Positions 56,534-64,000 of a DNA stretch of 64,000 nt are shown here, piece after piece (position 1 is the first letter of the stretch; each line of letters begins with the position of its first letter). The DNA is from Sphaerosporella brunnea. Its lineage: Eukaryota > Ascomycota > Pezizomycetes > Pezizales > Pyronemataceae. The position numbers were made by a program, and so were the translations under genes. Under the pieces are notes generated by a model. That model worked only from the letters and a program-made list of their open reading frames with translations. It was not told the DNA's origin and searched no databases. The stretch spans positions 124,001-188,000 of the forward strand of contig VXIS01000030.1 of assembly GCA_008704415.1 (NCBI GenBank). The letters run 5' to 3'.

Positions 56534-56580
56534 GATTCGACCCACGGTCGCCACCTGAAAATCCTTTTTCAACACTCCCC
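56534..56580 (-). repeat. Truncated copia 3' LTR with polypurine tract
   Basis: On the minus strand GGGGGAG is followed at once by TGTTGAAAAAGGATTTTCAG and a GTGG...CCGTGGGTC block, the start of the copia LTR family at 1291 and 50038. Similarity stops after about 40 bp. Confidence 0.6.
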
Positions 56581-56608
56581 CGTTGCCCATGCGGTCACAA
56601 GTGTGAAA

Positions 56609-57799
56609 TCAAATCAATCCAATTTCCTTGACAAACTTACTGTGCTTTGTCTTCCCCAATGCCTTCGTAAGGCCGCCGTCCGCCAGCATCTCCTCTGAAG
56701 GGATATGCTCAACCGCGAGCTTCCCAGTGGCAACTGCCTCGTGTAACCCGCAAAAGCGTAGGCGTCGGTGACTGTTTTCTCCTTTGAAGTTCCCGGAGTT
56801 GGGCACCGTGACGCAGGCCAAGCTGTCCTTCAGAACAAGCGATGATTTAGACGACGCGGACGCTTCTGGTAGGCTCGGCGCAAGCTGAAATAGTAAACCT
56901 TGGAACCAATCGATTCGTCTTTTCACCGAAGCTGATGCAATTAGCTCCGATTGCATGGTGGATTGCGCGACGACTGTCTGCTTTTTAGATTTCCATAAAA
57001 CCAAGATGCCGAACATATAAAGGAGGTATCCGGTGGTCGATTAGCCGGAGTGCAGATCCCCGCCAAGTTCGGCATCCGCTTATGCCCTTATGGTGGATGA
57101 TCCGGAACGCCAACAGGGTCCGCTGTCCAAAGGCAAGGTGAGAACAAGCTGCTTGGATGCCGGAGCCAATAGGTATTGGAACAGCTGTTTAACGGCTGTC
57201 CAATAGCTTTGATCAGGATTTGAGGAATAGCGACCGAGGGTGGTGGCTGCATTGGCAATATCGGGTCGGGATCCGAGGGCAATATAAAGGAGGCTTCCGA
57301 CAGCCTGACGATATCAGGATTTGTCGATTGGTTCCAACTTCGCCGTTCCTTCCGAGGATTGCTCCCCCGTTTCTGCTACACTGAGATCAGGCTTGAGGCC
57401 TGCTTCCATTGGGGTGTATTGTGGCCGGCAGTCGGTCATGCCAAAGTGTTCAAGAACCTTTGCAATGTATCCGGACTGCTTAATGTAGGCAATGCGTCGC
57501 TTGCGATCAGGTTGGACGTCAAGACCAACATACTCGAAATGATCTCCCGTGGGAATTCTAGTATTCTTGGGAGGTTTAGCGCGAAAGCGGCGGTGCAGAG
57601 CATCACAATGCGTCCGAAGCCTTTCAGTGCTGGTAGAGAGGATCATGATGTCGTCAACATAGACCAGAACAATGATGGGACGCGATGGATAATTGCATCC
57701 ATCGACTTTTGACGGTTTGTTGAATCGGCTCGGCTGTTGCTGCACCGGACTTCGCTCCGACTTTTGTTCGGTTCCGGGGACGATGTTGGGCACACGCAA
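56609..57799 (-). pseudogene. Copia reverse transcriptase / RNase H remnant
   Basis: From 57799 downward the frame gives I-I-V-L-V-Y-V-D-D-I-M-I-L (RT catalytic YVDD), then F-E-Y-V-G-L-D-V, Y-I-A-K-V-L-E-H-F, a stop at 57314, Y-R-Q-A-V-G-S-L-L-Y and R-P-D-I-A-N-A. A frameshift follows, and RNase H (K-Q-T-V-V-A-Q-S-T-M-Q-S-E-L-I-A) runs to 56609. Integrase and gag are missing upstream. It lies 180 bp from the FunK1 start codon and points away from it. Confidence 0.75.
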
Positions 57800-57978
57800 T
57801 CACTCATCTCATCTCATGAGAGTTGCCCTATCTAACCCTTCCCAATGCGTGAGACAACTTCCAAAGTGACCCACGCGCCGAACTGCAAGATCTCACCAGC
57901 AAGCAAACACAAGCCCCACCACAGCTTCCGCGAAACTACATACACAGACCTTCCAAACGCAATCATCATTTCAAAAGC

Positions 57979-60876
57979 ATGGCGGAACAAACACGGATCC
58001 AGCTTAATCACGCACGGACAGAGCCGCTGCTGTCCAAACTGTATGAAGAAATTCTTCCCCTCCATGCTGCAGTGCCCACCAACGATGACTTCGTGGACTG
58101 GACCTGCAACGCGATCACAGATGGCACGGAGGAGGTGTGCCAGGCGCTGCGTCGCTTTCTGGCGGATCTTGTCTTCGAGAATGCATTGCCAGGGCTCGTC
58201 ACGTTGACTGGGCCGCTGGACAATGGACTGTTGGACGTGGATCAGGATGCCAGAGAGCAGACGCAACGGCGACTGCGGCCATTCATCGCCGCGCTGCACG
58301 GCCTGAGTGCAGCCAGCAACGAACTACCGCACCCGCCGCGCTCCGAATTGCTTTCGTCGCTGATCGCCTCCTTGCACGCCGTGTTGCTGGCACCCCCGCA
58401 ACCCGCGAAGCTGCGGCGAGGACTGCTCTCCTTCCGCACCCAGGCCGCGCTCAAGCCAGAGAACCCACAGAAGACAACGCCGGTCAAACCGAACGCGGCG
58501 AGCACGACTGTTCCGGACAACGTCGACTGCGGCTTCCTGAATCCTCGCCTGAAGGCCGAGCTCGACAATCATTTGTGGCTGTGCTTCGACGTGTTTATCG
58601 ATCATTTCTTCCCTGAGGTTGAAGACGGCATCTTCGAGGTCAGCATCGTCCCATCCGTTCGGTGCCTTGCGTGTAACGGTTACTGACTGCGGTTCTCCTG
58701 ACAGCCCCCGCCCTTTCCCGCCACCCCCAGCGAGCGTTCCGTGGTCGCGTGGTTTCAACAGTGCTACGACAGCTTCCGCGCGAACAACGAGAGTCCGTGG
58801 ATTTGGCGCGCGTCAGGGAATCGCCCGCTGATGCACGAGTCGACAAAGCGCAAGGTGGATCTGTTCATGTACCCGACTCAGCGCGAGGTGCCGGCGCCGG
58901 TGCTGGAGGCCTCACCGAGCGATCAACCGGCAGACACACTGACATCGCCGCACGGCAACGGTGCGAATGCCCCAGATCGCGCGGTACAGCCCCAGCAGGG
59001 TGGCCCAGCGAACAGCTTCGGCACACACCCTGGGCCGCCTGATGATCGGCCACGCGGTGGCACTTGCCGGGCTGCTGCCTCCGGCTCCTCACCGTGCGGG
59101 CACTCTGCCACTGCTGCACTCACGCCACGAGCAGACGGTGCGGGCAGGGCCAAAGACACTGATCCCGACGACGACGGGCCCGACGGCACAGCCGAAGACG
59201 ATGGTCGCAATCACCGCGCCGACCAGGCAGAGTGGTCGAAGGTGCTTGTAGTTGGTGAACTCAAACCGGAGAAAGGACTCGGGGACCTGCGGGAGAAGGT
59301 GGTGATTCAACTGGCGAGCTACGCGTACGACGTTTTTGCGTCCCAACCCAGGCGCCGCTTCGTGGACGCATTCACGGTGATCAACGCGACCATGCGCTGC
59401 TGGATATTTACACGTGCCAGCGGCATGGCCTCCGAGCAATTTGACCTCCACCACGGCCCGGGCCTGAGAAAGTTCAAGCGGGTCTTCGCCGGCTATTTCT
59501 CCCAGACCGCGGAGGGCCTCGGTCTGCCATTCACGTATCCTTGCGGCGACGACGGTGGTGGCGGCTTCGCCGACGTCGAGATCGGTGGGACTACAGTCAC
59601 CGTGAACAGCGACGCTTTTTTCCAGGTGCCCGCGATCGTCACACGAGGAACCACGTGCTACGCGGTGACCGAATCCCCCGCTGAAGACCCGCAGGATTCG
59701 CGGTGGGTGCTGAAAGAGGCGTGGCGGTGGGATGCGGACCAGATGGCGGAAGGCGACATGCTACAGCTCTGCGCGGAAAGGGGCGTCGAGGGCGTCGCCA
59801 CACATCTCTGCCACGACGCGCTGGAGAGCGTGCACCGCATTGTCGGGCCGTGCGTGTCGAACGCCGTCCGGCTGAATCTGAAATGGCGGCGACAGCGCAA
59901 ATCGAGCCCGTATCGCGTCACGGCGACCGAGTCCGCCGCGAAACGCAGCCAGTCGAATACGGGCGCCGCCGTGGTGGCCGCCGCGGAGCAGCAGCAGCAG
60001 AGGCCCGCACCTGCGCGCAGTCCTGGCAGCCTGTTCCTGGGCACGGGATTCCTCCCCGCCGTCAGCGGCAAACGCAAGGCGCGCGCAGACGCGCCGGATG
60101 ATGAGCCGGAGCAATATTGGGAATACGAGGCGGAGACCGGGACTGGTGGCCCCGTGCGCAGCTTCCTCCCCAACCGCATCGACACGCGCACGGTGATCTC
60201 GCGCGGCACGCCGGTGCGCGACATCACGTTCTCGTCCGCGCACACGCTGCTCGCGTGCATCCGCGACGCGGTACGCGGCCACCGCTCGCTCTTCGAGAAG
60301 GCGCGCATCCTGCACCGCGACGTCAGCACCAACAACGTGATGCTGACCACGCACGCGCGCGCGGACGGGTACGCGGGCTTCCTGATCGACCTCGACCTGG
60401 CCACGGCGACCACGTACCGGCCCTCGGGCGCGCCGAAGCGCACCGGCACGTACGAGTTCATGAGCATCGAGATGCTCAAGGGCGGCGACGGGTTCGTGCA
60501 CACCTACCTCGACGACCTGCAGTCGTTCTTCTACGTGTTCCTGTACTTGTGCCACCGGCGCGAGCAGCGCGCCGCCGTGTTCGAGAAGTGGGCTGTGCTC
60601 GACCCGGTCGATTGCGCCAACAACAAATTCGCGGTCGTCACGAATGCGTATTGGTTTGGGGACCTGGTCGCCGGCTTCGACACTGCGCTGGGAGACGTGG
60701 TTAAGGATGTCGCGTACACGCTGCGCGAGGTTATGTGGCCGCATGGAAAGATGTGGGATAGAACGCGGGTCGCTGATGAACACGTGCGCGTGGATGTGTA
60801 CGATACTTTCGTGGAGGCGTTGCAGGAGGGGGCGGAGAACGCCAGGAGGCTCGAGGCCACCACTGTTCGGGAGTAG
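57979..60876 (+). CDS. FunK1-type fungal protein kinase (2 exons)
   Basis: The ATG at 57979 begins a 220-codon exon. A 66-nt intron (58639-58704, GTCAGC...ACAG, branch TACTGAC at 58681, phase 0) joins it to a 723-codon exon, giving about 943 residues. The N-terminal half is helical with an acidic/Pro-rich insert (about residues 270-400). The kinase region has V-L-K-E-A-W (Lys 557), a basic insert, then I-L-H-R-D-V-S-T-N-N (His 757-Asn 764), L-I-D-L-D-L-A (Asp 782, in place of DFG), and G-T-Y-E-F-M-S-I-E-M-L. It matches the Pkinase_fungal (FunK1) family, which is multicopy in Agaricomycetes. All catalytic residues are present. The sequence is much more GC-rich than its surroundings, with G/C third positions. 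The intron choice is my reading of the frames. The substrate is unknown. Confidence 0.85.
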
Positions 60877-61442
60877 CCAGGTGTTTTTGGGGCTTTCGCG
60901 CTTTCAAGCATGAGTATTGTTTTTGGTGACTGCATATTCACTCCGCGTCCTGGTTGTTTTCTGTGTTGGCTACTCTCATCATCACCACAATTCCGACTCC
61001 ATCCATGATCTGTGCCGTGATTCCCATGCAAATTGTTCAAGCTTGAAGCGGTCCAACCACGATGGGCTCGAAACGCCGCCACAGGAGCGTTCGCGAGGTG
61101 ACTCGCTGATTGGCAATCGACGTTGTGCGCATTGAAACCAGGTGTATTTTGCCCGAACGGGTGGGTTTGTCCGTTTGCCCAGGTTTGAAGCCTACTTGCG
61201 GTCGCCGGATCGATCGTGGAACGTTTGCAGCCACACGCCGGAATCGCACTTTCCACGAAGTTCCCGGCAGGTGTGACACGATGGTCGAGCCCGGAACACT
61301 TTTCGGATGTCATTCTTCGCATGCTTCTGGGCCGCGTCCTTCATCTCCTGCTGTTGGGGCCCTCTTGTATGATTAGATTGCGGATTGGTCTGTTTTCCGG
61401 CCGCCGGCGTTGCACCTCCTCCACGTACCGTCGTGCACATTA
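60877..61442. other. Downstream spacer of FunK1
   Basis: No further gene is recognised. Frames here are short and overlap on both strands. Confidence 0.4.
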
Positions 61443-61583
61443 GGGCCGCTCAGACAGGCGTTTATATTTTTTCGACGTTTGTGGATGTAAGGCTGGTTTT
61501 GAGGTCAAATGGCTTACAGCCATCGATAAACAGCCGGTTGAAAATTCGGATATCCAAGTCAAAAACGCCAGTCTGAGCGGCCC
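61443..61583 (+). mobile_element. 141-bp MITE, copy 2
   Basis: The terminal inverted repeats GGGCCGCTCAGACAGGCG and, read inward from the right, GGGCCGCTCAGACTGGCG match at 17 of 18 bases. The interior matches copy 1 at 13553. The satellite array starts 5 bp beyond its right end. Confidence 0.75.
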
Positions 61584-61587
61584 CATT

Positions 61588-62552
61588 GCATGGTTGACTC
61601 AGAATCTTCAATGTTGGCCTCAGTGAACCAACCAGAGATTCATGGTACGTGGTCAATTACTCTCATCCACCGAGAAGGAGTGCAAGATTGTGATTTGACA
61701 ACTCCACCGCTTTGTCACAAGATATAGCTAGCGCTACAATCGTCCACTGCATGCTCCCAGAACCTGCATGGTTGTCTCGGGATCTTCAACGTTGGCCTGA
61801 GTGAACCAACTAGAGATTCATAGTACGTGTTTAATTACTCTCATCCACCGAGAAGGAGTGCAAGATTGTGATTTGACAACTCCACCGCTGTGTTACAAGA
61901 TATAGCTAGTCCTATTGTCAAGGGCATACTTGCAGAACTTGCATAGTTGACCCGGGATCTTCAATGTTAGCCTCAGTGAACCAACTAGAGATTCATGGTG
62001 CGTGGTTAATCACTCTCATCCACCGAATAGAAGTGCAAGATTGTGATTTGACAACTCCACAGCTGTGACACAAGATTTAGCTAGCCGTGCTATTGTCAAC
62101 TGTATGCTTGCAGAATTGGCATAGTTGACTTGAGATCTTCCATGTTGGCCTCAGTGAACCCAGTAGAGATTCATGGTACGTGGTTAATTACTCTCATCCA
62201 CCCAGAAGGAGTGCAAGATTGTGATTTGACAACTCCACCGCTGTCTTACAAGATATAGCTAGTCCTGCTATTGTCAACTGCATGCTTGCAGAACTTGCAT
62301 AGTTTACTCGAGATCTTCAATGTTGGCCTCAGTGAACCAACTAGAGATTCATGGTACCTGGTTAATTACTCTCATCCACCCTTGCACAACTTGCATGATT
62401 GACTCAGGATCTTCAATGTTAGCCTCAGTAAACCAACTGGAGATTCATGGTACCTGGTTAATTACTCTCATCCACCGAGAAGAAGTGCAAGATGGTGATT
62501 TGACAACTCCACCGCTGTGTTACAAGATATAGCTAGCGCTACGATCGTCCAA
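61588..62552 (+). repeat. Satellite array, six units of ~177 bp
   Basis: Units begin (GCAT[GA]GTTGACT-like) at 61588, 61766, 61941, 62119, 62297 and 62393, so spacing is 175-178 bp except for a truncated fifth unit (96 bp). Each holds ATCTTCAATGTTGGCCTCAG and GATATAGCTAG blocks. No conserved reading frame is seen. The last unit runs into exon 3 of the decayed coiled-coil gene. Confidence 0.9.
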
Positions 62553-63344
62553 CTCATCAAACAATGTCGCCACCGTTAGCACCCTACCATTGCTGACAGG
62601 ATCGTTACTTACTATCACACATCCGCTAGTTCAGGAGTTGCTGCTTAGCTACATCTGCCAACACATCATACACCTATGGGGCCACGCCCCAATAGTGGTG
62701 GATGCTCAACCTCATCATCTCTTCTTCAATCGGGTCACGCGCGTATTTGATCGCCACCCGGATGTCGTCCGGCGTCACCTAGTGGGCAACCAAATTTCTT
62801 TGGATCCGGGAATCGTCAAGTTGCTGGATGCGATTGAGGAGTTCTTTCTCATTCGGTAACCTTGCTATAGAAGTATCCTTGGTTCGGTGGGTTCAGGTAC
62901 ACGGTGATTGCGCTAGCCTGAAGTGCTTGCAGTTTCGCGGGATCGGGCTTGATTGCTGGGAGAGCGAAGATCTTCAATCAATATTTTGTGGAGATATCGG
63001 ATGGTGCAAGCGGTCGACCAGGGTCAACCACGGTCGTAAACGGGAGCAGCAACTGCGCATTTTCCGCCCTCAAGGCTTTGTTATCGTCCAGCAGGGTGTC
63101 GATCTTCTCCTTCAATGTTATGTTTTCCTGTCTCAACGCTGCGTTGTCCGCCTTCAACGTTGCATTATCGGCGAAACCACAGCGAGTTTCTGGAATAAGA
63201 CGACAATTTCCTTTTGTTGCCTTTTGACGATCAGCCAGGGCGACTGCTTTGCCGCACCCAGGACAGACGAAGAGAAGTTCTGCCCCGCGTTGAGTACTTA
63301 TTTGCCCTTGCAGCCACGGATCGTCTCATCAGTGAGAACTACAC
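62553..63344 (-). pseudogene. Decayed third copy of the coiled-coil WGVTP family (C)
   Basis: On the minus strand it matches gene B through most of exon 2 and intron 2. The intron-1 acceptor GTGTAG is kept (63344-63339), as are the intron-2 donor GTAAGT (62612) and branch GCTAAC. The intron-2 acceptor is mutated from CAG to CAT (62566-62564). Stops include a TAG near 62628 and a TGA in the middle, and part of the central region is deleted. Exon 1 is not recognisable and exon 3 merges into the satellite. Confidence 0.75.
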
Positions 63345-63629
63345 CGTGTGGATAAGCATTAGTCTGCCTGAAGTTGATGGGGAGGGTTGATGACAATATA
63401 AATTATAGCGAGCATTGTGCAATGAAAACAAATAATCGAAATTCACTGTGTCCTGGAGAAACGTCGAGTTGGTTGTTGCTGTCACGCTGCCTCGCCCAAC
63501 CCCCTTAACACCCAATACTAATGGATGCACTGCCTCGAATTGTCGTGTTGCTTATTTTAAAATCTATCAGGGAACTGGTGTACACTTTCTGAATTCCCGG
63601 AAATATCGCTCTGTACCACAGGTGCCCTG
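63345..63629. other. No recognisable gene
   Basis: Short spacer without motif. Confidence 0.4.
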
Positions 63630-63800
63630 GCTGAGAGTGTTCTCTCCCAAGCTCAAGATCTTATCCCCAAAACGCAAAACAGGTTCGTAGAGACCTCACG
63701 TCGCGCTTGCCTGTTGCACCAAAGCTGGTTGGGGTAGCATGATTTCGCGCAGTGGGAACGTGGAAAGGTTGCGCCAGCAGGATGTGGAAGCCTATAAGAT
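63630..63800 (+). pseudogene. hAT transposase C-terminal fragment 5
   Basis: Nucleotides follow the copy at 36970 closely (CTGAGAGT...CTCCCA, GATCTTAT, AAGCTGGTTGGGG, CAGTGGGAACGTG). The protein has I-P-K-x-Q-N-R-F-V-E-T-S and S-W-L-G, then a TAG stop where copy 4 has Gln. It is decayed. The last 200 bp of the window show nothing further. Confidence 0.5.
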
Positions 63801-64000
63801 CCGCTGTTTCACCAAACCGAGAACGGTTTATGTACAAGCCTTAAGAAATACGAAGAGAATGCTGAACAACAGGTCACGGATCAACGGAGTAGTTATTGGT
63901 TACAGTTGTTACAATCGGGGCTGCTTGAAAGCCCGTATTGAATGAAGTCATGGCTTGGTTGCAAATTCGGAAAACAAGGAAATGAGGGTCATAACACCTT

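Noticed and set aside
59761..60783. 340-codon minus-strand frame
   Set aside because: It is a shadow of the GC-rich FunK1 exon, open because of strong third-position bias.
1..64000. CRISPR array, rRNA genes or a bacterial operon
   Set aside because: Tandem arrays lack spacer structure, no rRNA core sequence was seen, and introns and retrotransposons show fungal nuclear DNA.

Overview
The window looks like repeat-rich nuclear DNA of a basidiomycete fungus, most likely an Agaricomycete. The evidence is very short GT-AG introns (about 50-66 nt, several with a CTGAC/CTAAC-like branch site), a FunK1-type fungal protein kinase, chromodomain Ty3 retrotransposons, Ty1/copia and Tad1-like LINE debris, many hAT-type DNA transposon remnants, and one short internal TTAGGG-type tract. 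The order or genus cannot be fixed from the sequence.

Layout. 1-29 kb is mostly gene-poor repeat debris: a LINE 3' fragment (430-930), a copia solo LTR with target duplication (1291-1528), a frame-broken Lys/acidic protein gene (5796-6782), hAT C-terminal fragments, a 141-bp MITE, a broken gene made of two tandem modules (14637-15466), a FunK1 kinase scrap beside a tRNA-like SINE head, and a 1.3-kb repeat-filled element (25125-26436). An intact 244-codon gene of unknown function (28245-28979, minus) has its promoter abutted by a complete gag-less Ty3 element (29117-33811). A second complete Ty3 element (38534-44863) has gag, pol, identical LTRs, a target duplication and a textbook -1 frameshift signal. 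Each Ty3 element has one in-frame stop in pol. Between them lie a three-exon coiled-coil gene (34801-35885) and a 1.1-kb non-autonomous hAT element with a perfect 8-bp target duplication (36270-37396). 46-58 kb holds LINE debris, a paralogous coiled-coil gene (48482-49575, minus), a truncated copia element with a hairpin-array leader, a 732-bp hAT-like element and copia RT/RNase H remains. 57979-60876 is an intact, GC-rich two-exon FunK1 kinase gene. The last 3 kb holds a second MITE copy, a six-unit ~177-bp satellite, a decayed third copy of the coiled-coil gene and a hAT fragment.

How it fits together. Only four host genes look intact: the 28245 unknown, two coiled-coil paralogs and FunK1. 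The paralogs share exon number, intron phases and lengths, a C-terminal WGVTP motif, and a probable mitochondrial presequence ending in an R-x-[F/L]-S-S cleavage motif. With the decayed copy they form a small lineage family whose coiled coil is encoded by short tandem DNA repeats. I regard this family as the best candidate for something undescribed. The rest is mobile DNA in all stages of decay.
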